NCBI RefSeq assembly: GCF_036346105.1
Contig: NZ_CP107811.1
Span: 620,001-684,000, forward strand
Reading direction: 5' to 3'
Length of the DNA stretch: 64,000 nucleotides
DNA from: Streptomyces sp. NBC_00539
GTDB taxonomy: Bacteria > Actinomycetota > Actinomycetes > Streptomycetales > Streptomycetaceae
Each line of letters opens with the position of its first letter. The first letter of the stretch is position 1. The notes below the pieces were generated by a model. The model was not told the DNA's origin, did not search any database, and was given only the letters and a program-made list of their open reading frames with translations. Positions 17,251-27,716 of the stretch are shown in pieces. Made by a program: the position numbers and the translations under genes.

Positions 17251-18270
17251 ATGAGCCACCACCTGCGCAACTCCCCCCACGGGAACCCGCCCCGGCCCGC
17301 GGTGCTCGTGCTGCGGGCGCTCGGGCTGGGCGACCTGCTGACCGCCGTGCCCTCGCTGCGGGCGCTGCGCGGCGCCCTGCCCGGCCGGGACATCGTGCTG
17401 GCGGCGCCCGCCCGGCTGGCGCAGGCCGCCGCGGCCACCGGACTGGTGGACCGGCTGCTGCCCGCCTCCGCGCCGGGCCGGGCGGTGCCCGACGCCCTGC
17501 CGTGGGAGGGGCCGCCGCCGGAGCTCGCCGTGGACCTGCACGGCAACGGCCCGCCGAGCCACCTGTTGCTCCAGGGCCTGGGGCCGCGGCGGCTGTTCGC
17601 CTACCGGCATCCCGAGACGCCGGACATCGAGGGCCCCGAGTGGCTGGCGGACGAGCACGAGCGGGAGCGCTGGTGCCGGCTCCTGGGCTGGTACGGGGTC
17701 CGGGCCGATCCCGAGGACCTGCGGATCCCCGCGCCGGACGGCCCGTCGCCGGCGGAGGGGGCCGTCGTCATCCATCCCGGTGCGGACGCCGGGGCCCGGC
17801 GGTGGCCCCTGGAGCGGTTCGCGTCCGTGGCGCGCACGCTGCGGGCATCAGGTGAGGAGGTCGTGGTGACGGCGGGCGCGGGCGAGGCGCGGCTGGCCGG
17901 GCGGGTGGCGCAGGAAGCGGGGCTGCCGCCCGGGGCGGTGCTGGGCGGAACGGGCGACGTGCCGTTCGCGGACCTGTGCGCGCTCGTGTCGCGGGCGCGC
18001 TGCCTGGTGGTGGGTGACACGGGTCTCGCTCATCTCGCGACGGCCCTGGGCACCCCGTCCGTGGTGCTGTTCGGGCCGGTGGCGCCCCGGCTGTGGGGGC
18101 CGCCGCCGAGCGCCCGGCACCGGATCCTGTGGCACCCGGGACCGGGTGAGGACGCCCTGCGCCCGGGCGACGCGCACGGCTCGCTGCCCGATCCCCGCCT
18201 GCTGCGCATCACCGTGGAGGAGGTCATCGAGGCGGTACGGGGCCTGCCGGCCCCCACCCCGGCGGGCTGA
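17251..18270 (+). CDS. Glycosyltransferase family 9 (second heptosyltransferase-like)
   Basis: This 339-residue GT9 protein has VLVLRALGLGDLLTAVPSLRAL near the N-terminus, VVIHPGADAGARRWPLERFA in the middle and CLVVGDTGLAHLATALGTPSVVLFGP in the donor domain. It is a second heptosyltransferase-like enzyme beside hldE. The ATG at 17251 is preceded by GGGAGG at 17241-17246; a GTG at 17227 in the same frame is less likely. It is the last plus-strand gene of the cluster and converges on the MFS gene with 5 bp between them. Confidence 0.88.
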   Translation: MSHHLRNSPHGNPPRPAVLVLRALGLGDLLTAVPSLRALRGALPGRDIVLAAPARLAQAAAATGLVDRLLPASAPGRAVPDALPWEGPPPELAVDLHGNGPPSHLLLQGLGPRRLFAYRHPETPDIEGPEWLADEHERERWCRLLGWYGVRADPEDLRIPAPDGPSPAEGAVVIHPGADAGARRWPLERFASVARTLRASGEEVVVTAGAGEARLAGRVAQEAGLPPGAVLGGTGDVPFADLCALVSRARCLVVGDTGLAHLATALGTPSVVLFGPVAPRLWGPPPSARHRILWHPGPGEDALRPGDAHGSLPDPRLLRITVEEVIEAVRGLPAPTPAG

Positions 18271-18275
18271 CCGCG

Positions 18276-19649
18276 TCAGGCCGCGGCCTCCAGGCCGGAG
18301 CGCACCGGCGTGAGCAGCGCGCCGGTCGCCGGGACCACGACCGGGCCGCTGCGCCGGCCGCGCAGCAGCAGACCCGCGGTCAGGACGGCGAAGACGACCA
18401 GGCCGCCCGCCACCAGGGCGCCCCGCACCCCGGCCAGCTCCATCAGCAGGCCGAGCGTCGGCGGCGCCGCCAGACCCCAGAGGGTCTTCACGCTGCTCCA
18501 GACGCCGAGCACGCGCCCGCGCATGTGGGCGGGCGGGTCGGTCTGCAGGACGGTGGTCCCGGCCGTCTCCGACACCGACTCGGCCACCGCCATCGGCAGG
18601 ACGAGCACCAGCAGCACGGCGAGCGAGGGCGACAGCCCGGCCAGTACCTGGAGCAGCGCCACGCCGGCGGCCAGCACGCCGACGAAGCGCACCGTGGGCT
18701 TGCGCAGCCGGGCGCCGAGCACCGCGCCCAGGATGCCGCCGACGGCCAGCACGGTGGAGACCGTGCCGAAGGCCGCGGCGTCACCCGCGAGGGGACCGGT
18801 GACGAGCACGACGAGGGTCAGGCCGTAGTTGCGCCCCAGCAGGGCGCTGAGGCCGCTGATGCCCGCGAGGGCCACCAGCCGGGGCCGGCGCAGGAAGAAC
18901 ATCAGGCCCTCGCGGGCGCTCATGCCCTCCGCGGCGTCCTGGCCCCTCGGCGCGGCGGGAGCGGCGGGCGGTTCGGCGGCGGGGCCGCTCTGCCGGGCCG
19001 CCTTGAGGAAGGGGATGACGGCGGCGACGAACAGGAAGGAGACGCCGTTCGCGGCGTAGGCGGCGCCGGTGCCGAGGACGGCGACCGTGACCCCGGCGAG
19101 GGCGGCTCCCGCCAGCCGTCCGGCGTTGTGCACGAGGGAGCCGACCCCGATGGCGGAGGGGACGTCCTCCGTACGGACGAGGTCGTTGCCGAGCAGGGCG
19201 CAGGCCGGGCCGTCGACGGTGGCGATGAGCCCGGTGGTGGCGGAGAGCACCATGAGGACGGCCAGGTTGAGCTGGTCGAACGCCACGAGGAACGCGGTCA
19301 GGAACGCGACGGCGCCCAGCAGTGCCTGGCTGACGGCCGCGGTCAGTTTGCGGGGCCAGCGGTCCACGGCGGCCCCGCCGGCGAGGCCCATCAGCAGGCC
19401 GGGGGCCGCCTGGACGGACATGGACAGTCCGGTGGCGGCCGCGGAACCCGTGATCTGGAGCACCAGCAGGTTCTGGACCGTCAGCTGCATCCACGTTCCG
19501 GCGTTGGAGACGAAGTTCGCGACGGACCACCAGCGCATGCTGCGGTAGCGCAGGGAACGCCACGGCGAGCGGGAGGCGGACGGGGAGGCGGGGGAGGCGT
19601 CGGGCGCGGGGCGGGGGCCGGGCACCTGGGGCGTCGTGGAGGAGGGCAC
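18276..19649 (-). CDS. MFS transporter (EntS/MFS_3-like exporter)
   Basis: This 457-residue membrane protein has about 12 hydrophobic segments. The first block, RSMRWWSVANFVSNAGTWMQ, followed by NLLVLQITGSAAATGL, is typical of the MFS_3/EntS drug-exporter branch. A charged cytoplasmic loop (AARQSGPAAEPPAAPAAPRG) separates the two halves. The start is taken as GTG at 19649 because upstream residues are low-complexity R/P-rich sequence; GAAGAAA lies 6 nt ahead. The substrate is unknown. It could export a product of a nearby cluster, but nothing in the sequence shows this. Confidence 0.85.
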   Translation of the reverse strand: MPSSTTPQVPGPRPAPDASPASPSASRSPWRSLRYRSMRWWSVANFVSNAGTWMQLTVQNLLVLQITGSAAATGLSMSVQAAPGLLMGLAGGAAVDRWPRKLTAAVSQALLGAVAFLTAFLVAFDQLNLAVLMVLSATTGLIATVDGPACALLGNDLVRTEDVPSAIGVGSLVHNAGRLAGAALAGVTVAVLGTGAAYAANGVSFLFVAAVIPFLKAARQSGPAAEPPAAPAAPRGQDAAEGMSAREGLMFFLRRPRLVALAGISGLSALLGRNYGLTLVVLVTGPLAGDAAAFGTVSTVLAVGGILGAVLGARLRKPTVRFVGVLAAGVALLQVLAGLSPSLAVLLVLVLPMAVAESVSETAGTTVLQTDPPAHMRGRVLGVWSSVKTLWGLAAPPTLGLLMELAGVRGALVAGGLVVFAVLTAGLLLRGRRSGPVVVPATGALLTPVRSGLEAAA

Positions 19650-20111
19650 AGTCGTTTCTTCGCGGGAGCAGCCCGGGGCTCGGCAGGCTGGGGGTGGAGT
19701 GGCCGGGTGGGACGGCCGGGGCGGCGGCCGCCGGGGGCGGCGGTTCGGGCGGGGTGCGCGCGAGCCGCGCGGCCGGCACACCGGCCCAGGCGGTGCTGCG
19801 GCGCTGGCGGTGCGGTCCCGACGGAACATCGTGGCAGACACGGGCCCCCGCCGGGGTGTCAGCCGGCTCCCCCGGCGGCCGTGCACGGCCGACTCCCCTG
19901 CCCCGTAAGGCCCGTGGACTGCTGGTGGGTTTCATCACAGGAACCGCTTCTCCCCGCGGGGTGCCCCGCGCTGTGGCAGGGGTCACCGGCGCTCCTGCCG
20001 CAGGCGGCCTAGTCCGGCGTGCCCGGCGGAAGGCTCGCGCCCACAGTGGGAGACGACAGGCGACCGGCCGCTCACTCAGCGCGACCGGTACCGGGCGAGG
20101 AAGGGCAGGAG
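19650..20111. other. Divergent intergenic region, with an inverted repeat
   Basis: This 462-bp gap lies between the MFS gene (minus) and an SDR gene (plus). Open frames here have no homology or ribosome site that I can support. A 10-bp inverted repeat with one G-T pair (CTGTGGCAGG at 19971-19980 and CCTGCCGCAG at 19994-20003) lies in the leader side of the SDR gene, next to the palindrome CCCCGCGGGG at 19952-19961. These could be regulatory, but the GC content makes chance hairpins common. Confidence 0.4.
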
Positions 20112-20858
20112 ATGGAGAGTCGGGTGCAGGTCGATCTTCACGGCAAGCGGGCGCTGGTGACGGGCGGGGCGCGCGGGCTGGGCGCCTCGATCGCCCGGCG
20201 CCTGGCGGCCGCGGGAGCGTCCGTCCTGGTGGCGGACGTGCGCAAGGACCTGGCGCAGGAGCTGTGCGCCGACCTCATGGTGACCGGCGGCGAGGCCCGC
20301 TTCGTGGAGCTGGACGTCTGTGACGCGGGGGCGGTCGCGGCGCTGTTCCGCGATCTCGACGAGGACGGGCAGGCGCTGGACGTCCTGGTGAACAACGCCG
20401 CCGTGGACGTCTCCAAGCCCATCGAGCACCTGACGGCGCCGGAGGTGACCCGGGTGGTCACCACGAACCTGCTCGGGCCGATGTACCTGTGCCTGGAGGT
20501 CTACCGGCGCATGGTGGCCCGGGGCGGCGGCCACATCGTCAACATCCTCTCCACCGCGTCCAACCGCACCTGGACGGAGGCGGGCCCGTACTCGGCGAGC
20601 AAGTCGGGGCTGCGGGCGTTCACGCACACCCTGTTCAAGGAGGCCCAGCGGGACTGTCCGGGGATCGGTGTCACCGGTGTCATCGCGGGAGGGATGGAGA
20701 CCCCGTTCATCATGGAGCGCTTCCCGGACGCCGACGTTTCGATGCTCCAGAGCCCGGACGTCGTCGCCGACACCGTGCTGTACGCGCTGTCGGCGCCCGT
20801 CGGGAGCGTGGTCGGCGAGCTGGTGGTGGTGCCGCGCCTGGAGCCCTCCTGGCCGTGA
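20112..20858 (+). CDS. SDR family oxidoreductase
   Basis: This 248-residue classical SDR has the cofactor motif TGGARGLGASIA (about 16-27), VNNAAVD, catalytic Ser in ILSTASN, and Y-x3-K in YSASKSG. NADP use is suggested by the ARG in the glycine motif. The C-terminus is short (VVGELVVVPRLEPSWP). The ATG at 20112 follows GGAAGGGCAGGAG; the frame extends upstream to 20019 without a better start. Substrate unknown. Confidence 0.87.
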   Translation: MESRVQVDLHGKRALVTGGARGLGASIARRLAAAGASVLVADVRKDLAQELCADLMVTGGEARFVELDVCDAGAVAALFRDLDEDGQALDVLVNNAAVDVSKPIEHLTAPEVTRVVTTNLLGPMYLCLEVYRRMVARGGGHIVNILSTASNRTWTEAGPYSASKSGLRAFTHTLFKEAQRDCPGIGVTGVIAGGMETPFIMERFPDADVSMLQSPDVVADTVLYALSAPVGSVVGELVVVPRLEPSWP

Positions 20859-20877
20859 GCGGCCGGTGCGGGGCGGA

Positions 20878-21552
20878 TCAGCCCTCCACGCCGGTGGCGT
20901 CGTGCGAGGCTCCCACGGGCTTGGACTCGGGGGATCCGCGCTGGCGCAGGTAGATGGAGAGGATGGCCATGGACGCCACGGCCAGGAACTCCGACTGCCA
21001 GTTCTGCAGGGTCCGCGACCAGAAGTCCGCCGAGGCCACGTACTGGTGCCAGGCGATGGGGTCCTGGAGGTCGCGCAGCTGCTGCTCGTCGTAGGCGGCG
21101 GTGCCGGCGATGGACTGGGCGAGCCAGGAGAGCAGGAAGAGCAGGGCCATGACGATGCCCAGGGACCGCGAGTACACGCCTTCGCGCCATCCCGCCACGC
21201 CGGCCCAGCGGGGCGACTGCGCGTCGGCGTGGCGGCCCGTCTTCTGTTCCGCGTCCGATTCCGTGCCGGCTTTGTGCAGTTCCTTGGACTCCGGTGAGCC
21301 GCGCTGCACCAGCCACACGGTGGCGAAGATGAAGAGGAAGAACTGCAGGTACTCGGACTGCCAGTTCTCCGTCACGTCGACCGCGAAGTCGGAGGACGCC
21401 AGGTAGGCGAGGAACCCGACCTGCTGGAGGCCGTCGGTGGCGAGCTGGTTGTCGAAGTCGGCCCAGCCCGCCAGGGCCTGGCCGACCAGGGCGAGCAGGA
21501 AGGCGGACCCGAACGCCAGAGTGAGCGAATTCTCCCGGACGAAGCGGCGCAT
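20878..21552 (-). CDS. DUF6766 family membrane protein with internal duplication
   Basis: This 224-residue protein has four predicted hydrophobic segments (around 9-27, 67-85, 135-153 and 185-205). It is built as two copies of one unit: each half ends in a helix followed by NWQSE(Y/F)L, a membrane segment and (V/R)QRGSPESK. This pattern matches DUF6766, a family of unknown function common in actinobacteria. The ATG at 21552 has GGAGGAG 10 nt upstream and is preferred to the frame start at 21585. It converges on the SDR gene. Confidence 0.8.
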   Translation of the reverse strand: MRRFVRENSLTLAFGSAFLLALVGQALAGWADFDNQLATDGLQQVGFLAYLASSDFAVDVTENWQSEYLQFFLFIFATVWLVQRGSPESKELHKAGTESDAEQKTGRHADAQSPRWAGVAGWREGVYSRSLGIVMALLFLLSWLAQSIAGTAAYDEQQLRDLQDPIAWHQYVASADFWSRTLQNWQSEFLAVASMAILSIYLRQRGSPESKPVGASHDATGVEG

Positions 21553-21597
21553 ACCCACGACTCCTCCACTATCCCGGCGGAACACGACCGAGCGAGG

Positions 21598-21690
21598 TCA
21601 CCGGTGCATCAGACCCAGGGCGCTGAAGTAGACGACCCCGCCCGCCACCACGAGCAGACACAGCACGAACAGGGTGCGCATCGCCCTCAT
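21598..21690 (-). CDS. 30-residue single-pass membrane peptide
   Basis: This small ORF encodes 30 residues: a basic start (MRAMRT), one hydrophobic helix (LFVLCLLVVAGGVVYFSAL) and a short GLMHR tail. Its ATG overlaps the stop of the upstream lipoprotein gene in an ATGA, the same coupling used throughout this genome, which is the main evidence that it is translated. A larger 145-residue frame in the same register runs through the lipoprotein gene and is an artefact. Possible roles are membrane partner of the lipoprotein or a small regulatory peptide; neither is shown. Confidence 0.55.
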   Translation of the reverse strand: MRAMRTLFVLCLLVVAGGVVYFSALGLMHR

Positions 21691-22142
21691 CCGCCCTTCA
21701 CAGTGCACTTGTACGGCTGTCCCTGCCGGGGTTCGCAGCCCGCGGCGACGACCTTCCAGCCGTGGTCGAACTGGGACAGGAACAGGGTGTCGCCCGGTCC
21801 GACGACCTGCGCCTGGCGGCCGTACACCGTGACGCGTACCGGGCTGCCGACGCCCGGCAGGGACAGGCCCGGGACGGCGTCCGCGCAGCCCTTGCCCTCG
21901 GAGTCCTCCACCTCCTCGCGGGTCTGGGGTGCGAGGCGGGAGCACACGCCCGCGAAATCCTTCGCGGCCAGGGCCTTTTCGAAGCCCGTGACGGCCGCTC
22001 GCGCGTCGTCCTGCCTGACCCCGGGCGTACCGCAACCGCTCAGCAGGCCGGTGGCGAGGAGGGCGACGCCCACCAGTGCGGCGGGGGCCGCCCCGTGGGG
22101 GCGGGCCGCCCTCTTCGCGTACGCCGTGCGTGAAGCGGCCAT
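21687..22142 (-). CDS. Putative secreted lipoprotein
   Basis: This 151-residue protein has a basic N-region, a hydrophobic core (ALVGVALLATGLL) and a lipobox LLSGC with the cysteine near residue 37, so it should be lipid-anchored outside the membrane. The mature part (about 115 residues) has four more cysteines (VCSRL, KGCAD, AAGCEP, YKCTV) that could form two disulfides. I do not recognise the family; the layout resembles small extracellular alpha/beta lipoproteins of Streptomyces. A 30-residue membrane peptide overlaps its stop. Confidence 0.75.
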   Translation of the reverse strand: MAASRTAYAKRAARPHGAAPAALVGVALLATGLLSGCGTPGVRQDDARAAVTGFEKALAAKDFAGVCSRLAPQTREEVEDSEGKGCADAVPGLSLPGVGSPVRVTVYGRQAQVVGPGDTLFLSQFDHGWKVVAAGCEPRQGQPYKCTVKGG

Positions 22143-22207
22143 GTTGCTCCGCTACCCGCTTCCCGGCCGCTTACGCTTTCCACCCGTATCAGCCTATACA
22201 TCCCTAC

Positions 22208-22232
22208 GCATGCCTTTCGTGGGAGGGGGTAA
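22208..22232 (+). promoter_or_regulatory. SigB-like promoter candidate (GCAT-N15-GGGTAA)
   Basis: GCAT at 22208-22211 and GGGTAA at 22227-22232 are separated by 15 nt. This fits the published Streptomyces SigB pattern (GNNT, 14-16 nt, GGGTAY) except for the last base. The ATG of the 109-residue gene lies 57 nt downstream. Confidence 0.4.
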
Positions 22233-22289
22233 CCGCCGATCATTGGCGGTCCCTCAGGGCCCCGGAACGCGTGCAGGAAGGGCAGCACC

Positions 22290-22619
22290 ATGGGATGGGC
22301 ATCGTGGACGACGAACTCGGTCGCCGCAGGGCCGGGCGGTGTCGAGACGCAGGAGGCGGGCGCCTTGACGGGAACCGTCGACGTCCACACGAGCTGGACC
22401 GACGGGCGCGCCCGGGTCACCGTCCGGCGCACCGGCGAGGCGCAGTGGTTCACCGTGGCCGGCAGCCCCGCCACCTGCCCGTCGGGATACCAGAGCCGCC
22501 TGCTGCACGACCGTGTCGTCGGGGCCGTCCGCGCGGGCGGCGGGGCAGGCGTCCTGGGGCGCCCGCCGGACCGTCGCGCCTGGTACGAGGCCCCCGGCCC
22601 CCGGCCCAGCGCCGCCTGA
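22290..22619 (+). CDS. Small hypothetical protein, Streptomyces type
   Basis: This 109-residue protein has no domain I recognise. The central part (GTVDVHTSWTDGRARVTVRRTGE) looks like a small beta-rich domain with alternating polar and hydrophobic residues, and the C-terminus is arginine/proline-rich. AGGAAGGG lies about 10 nt before the ATG, and a SigB-like motif lies upstream. Codon use fits its neighbours. The catalase gene begins 129 bp downstream. Confidence 0.55.
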   Translation: MGWASWTTNSVAAGPGGVETQEAGALTGTVDVHTSWTDGRARVTVRRTGEAQWFTVAGSPATCPSGYQSRLLHDRVVGAVRAGGGAGVLGRPPDRRAWYEAPGPRPSAA

Positions 22620-22670
22620 GCCGCGGGCCCGACTCCCCCTCCAAGACCCGAGCCCCCCAGACCCGCCCCG

Positions 22671-22729
22671 CGCAGGACACCCCAACGCAGTACTTCCCTA
22701 CGCAGGACCCCCCTCGCAAGACCCACCGG
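22671..22729. repeat. Four imperfect 15-bp tandem repeats upstream of the catalase
   Basis: Four consecutive units begin with CGCA: CGCAGGACACCCCAA, CGCAGTACTTCCCTA, CGCAGGACCCCCCT and CGCAAGACCCACCGG. They end 19 bp before the catalase start codon, between the ribosome site and the preceding gene. They could be binding sites of a repressor or activator of the catalase gene, or slippage repeats. Confidence 0.5.
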
Positions 22730-22748
22730 ACCGGAAGGCACATCCTCA

Positions 22749-25064
<2,316 letters not shown>

Positions 25065-25088
25065 GGGCTGCCGCAGACCGCCTGCCCG

Positions 25089-27602
25089 TCAGCCACGCCC
25101 TTGCGGGGCGCGGTCGGCGGGCAGGTGGATGTCCAGGATGCAGACGTCGTCACGCCGGCCCGGGCGCAGCGCCGCCACCAGCCGGGCCAGCGGTTCGGAC
25201 CGCTCTCCGGCCACGCAGTCGACGGCGGCCCGCGCGAGCCGGTCGAGCCCCCGGTCGATGCTCTCCCCCGGCACCTCGATGAGCCCGTCGGTGTAGAGCA
25301 GCAGGTGGTCGCCGGGCTCCAGGCGGAGCGAGACCTCCTCGTAGGCGCTTGCGAACCCGGCGCCGAGCAGGCCGCCTTCGGGCAGCGGCAGGTACTCCGC
25401 GCGGCCGTCGCGCACCAGCAGGGGCGGCAGGTGTCCGGCCCGTACCCAGGACAGCCGCTGCTCCTGCGGCCAGTACCGGGCCATGATCATGGTGGCGGTG
25501 GCCGAGGTGCCGAACCCGTCCGGAGGCGTGTGGATCAGGAGGGTGTTGAGCCGGGTCAGGGCGTCGGCGAGCGCCGAACCGGTGACGATCATGCCCTTGG
25601 CCGTGAACCTCAGCTGGGCCATCGTGCCGACCGCGTCCAGTCCGTGTCCGGCGACGTCACCGACGACGAACAGGGCGCTGAGGTCGGGGAGTTCGATGGC
25701 GCTGTACCAGTCGCCGCCGACGTTCACCCCGCTGTCGGAGGGCATGTAGGCCACGTCCACGCGCAGGCCGGCGAGGTCCATCGACCGTTCGGGCGTGGGC
25801 AGCAGGGCGTGCTGGAGGCGCGCGGCGAGGGTGCGCTCGGCTTGGAGCATGCCCCGCTGGACGAGCACGGCCCGTTCGCTCTCCCGCAGGGCCAGTTCGG
25901 CGTCGCGCTGCGCGGTGAGGTCCTGGAAGAAGCCGTGCACCTCCACCGGGGTCCCCTCGGCGTCCGTCTCGGCCTCGGCGACGATGCGCAGGTGCCGTAC
26001 GCCGTCGGGGACCACGATGCGGAACTGCCGGTCGATCGGGGCCCCGGCGCCCAGCAGTTGCTCGACGTCCGCGCCGAGGGCGGGCAGGTCGTCGGGCAGC
26101 AGGTGTGCGGGGAGCTCCTCCAGCGTCATGGGACCCAGCTCCGGGTCGCGGCGGAAGATGGCGAAGACGTGGTCGGACCAGTTGATGGTGTTCGTGACCA
26201 GGTTCCAGTCGGCCCAGCCGAGGTTGCCCAGACGCTCCATGGAGGCCAGCCGTCGCGCCTCGCGCTGCGTGACGTCGTGGCGGATCCAGGTGACGACGAG
26301 CCGCCCGCCCAGCCGCGTCGCCCGTACGGAGTACGTGGACTGCTCGGGAACGCCCGCGACCACCTCCTGGTAGGAGAACGGCTCGCCGACGTAGGTCGTC
26401 CCTGTGGTGAGGACGTCGAGGTAGCCCTGCCACAGGGCGGTGCCGGCCACGGTGGGGTACGTCTCCAGGACGCGCCGGCCGATGAGTTCCTTGCCCCGGC
26501 GGCCCGCGACGTCCACGGAGTCGGGGGCGGCCGCCTCGATCCGGTAGTCCTCCACCTCGCCCGTCGGGGTGCGCAGGGGCGTCAGCAGGATCGCGGTGCC
26601 GGGCAGCGCGTCGAAAACGGCCTGGATGGCGGACACCTCTTGGTCCAGGGGGACGGAGAGGGGGCTGCGGACGGCGTGCAGGGGTCCGGCGCACAGCGCC
26701 GCGGCCTCGCGGAGCACGGCGCGCGCGTGGGTGTCGAAGGGCCCGGGCCGGCCCCGGAAGAAGCCCACGGCGAGGTCGGCCGGGCCGCCTGCGGCCGCTA
26801 CCGGGATCCAGGCGCGCGCCGGCCATCTGCCTGAGCTGCCGCCGATGAGCTGGTAGCGCTCGGCATCCGCGGCCGCGTCCTCCAGCCAGACCGGCTCCTG
26901 GCGGGTCATGGCGTCCAGTGCGGCGATGTTCGCCAGGGGCGGGATGTCGCGCCACTGGCGCACGACGTCCTGGTCCACGCCCGCGTGGCCGGTCAGCTCC
27001 AACCGGCCGGCTCCGGCCAACGAGTAGATCATCACGCCGTCGACGCCGAGGGGGCCGGCCAGGCTCTCGCGCAGGAACTCCGCGACGTGGTCGGCGGTCC
27101 GCGCGTCCGCCAGCCGGCCGGCCAGCGCGGCCAGCAGCCGGCGTGTACCGTCCGCGCCGCCCGCGGCGGCGCGGACGTCGCCGGCCCGGTTGCCGCGGGC
27201 GAGGTAGCGGCCGGAGCTGAACACCGATCCGGACTCCTGCGACCCCGTCGAGGCGAGCAGGACACGGGCCGGGGCGGCCTCCGCGGCACGCGGGGAGCGG
27301 CTGGGGCCCAGGGTGATCCAGCACTCCTCCATGAGGGTGCGGCCGTGCCTCGCGGCGGCCTCCACCAGCGCTTCGTACGCCTGGTCGGCCGAGAGCTCCC
27401 GGCGCGCCATCAGCACGCCCTTGGCCCGCTCCAGCACGGCCGAGGTGGACGCCAGCGCCTCCAGGCTCGCGATCTCCGTGCGGAGCCGGGCCACGACCTT
27501 GGCCAACGCCAGTACCTCGGGCGCCGCGCCGTCGTCGGAAACCGAGGACGCGAGCAATTCGGGTACCGCGTCGTCATCGGGAACCGCGGATTCGGCCTGC
27601 AC
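25089..27602 (-). CDS. ANTAR-GAF-PAS-PAS-PP2C (SpoIIE) phosphatase
   Basis: This 837-residue multidomain regulator has an ANTAR-like helical domain at about 30-97 (LERAKGVLMARRELSADQAY...EECWITL), a GAF domain at about 120-300, two PAS-like domains at about 310-430 and 440-570, a coiled-coil linker, and a SpoIIE-type PP2C domain at about 600-830 (NVGGDWYSAI, VVGDVAGHGLDA, LYTDGLIE, RRDDVCIL). The PP2C part should dephosphorylate a STAS antagonist. ANTAR domains usually bind RNA hairpins to prevent termination, so the combination is unusual. The start is a GTG with AAAGG almost touching it, so it is uncertain. It converges on the catalase gene. Confidence 0.88.
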   Translation of the reverse strand: MQAESAVPDDDAVPELLASSVSDDGAAPEVLALAKVVARLRTEIASLEALASTSAVLERAKGVLMARRELSADQAYEALVEAAARHGRTLMEECWITLGPSRSPRAAEAAPARVLLASTGSQESGSVFSSGRYLARGNRAGDVRAAAGGADGTRRLLAALAGRLADARTADHVAEFLRESLAGPLGVDGVMIYSLAGAGRLELTGHAGVDQDVVRQWRDIPPLANIAALDAMTRQEPVWLEDAAADAERYQLIGGSSGRWPARAWIPVAAAGGPADLAVGFFRGRPGPFDTHARAVLREAAALCAGPLHAVRSPLSVPLDQEVSAIQAVFDALPGTAILLTPLRTPTGEVEDYRIEAAAPDSVDVAGRRGKELIGRRVLETYPTVAGTALWQGYLDVLTTGTTYVGEPFSYQEVVAGVPEQSTYSVRATRLGGRLVVTWIRHDVTQREARRLASMERLGNLGWADWNLVTNTINWSDHVFAIFRRDPELGPMTLEELPAHLLPDDLPALGADVEQLLGAGAPIDRQFRIVVPDGVRHLRIVAEAETDAEGTPVEVHGFFQDLTAQRDAELALRESERAVLVQRGMLQAERTLAARLQHALLPTPERSMDLAGLRVDVAYMPSDSGVNVGGDWYSAIELPDLSALFVVGDVAGHGLDAVGTMAQLRFTAKGMIVTGSALADALTRLNTLLIHTPPDGFGTSATATMIMARYWPQEQRLSWVRAGHLPPLLVRDGRAEYLPLPEGGLLGAGFASAYEEVSLRLEPGDHLLLYTDGLIEVPGESIDRGLDRLARAAVDCVAGERSEPLARLVAALRPGRRDDVCILDIHLPADRAPQGRG

Positions 27603-27643
27603 CCTTTGAGCATGGCACGGCGGCGGCCTCGGAGTGGACCTGC

Positions 27644-27659
27644 CCCCCTGATCAGGGGG
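27644..27659. promoter_or_regulatory. Perfect 16-bp palindrome (operator-like)
   Basis: CCCCCTGATCAGGGGG is a perfect palindrome lying 42-57 nt upstream of the ANTAR-PP2C gene start and downstream of the DUF6480 gene. With no loop it is a poor terminator and more like a dimeric repressor site, but no footprint evidence exists here. Confidence 0.4.
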
Positions 27660-27716
27660 CCCGGCCTCGTAGAAACCTCCATCCGGGCCGGTGGCCCGGC
27701 GGTGGGGGCGGGCCGC

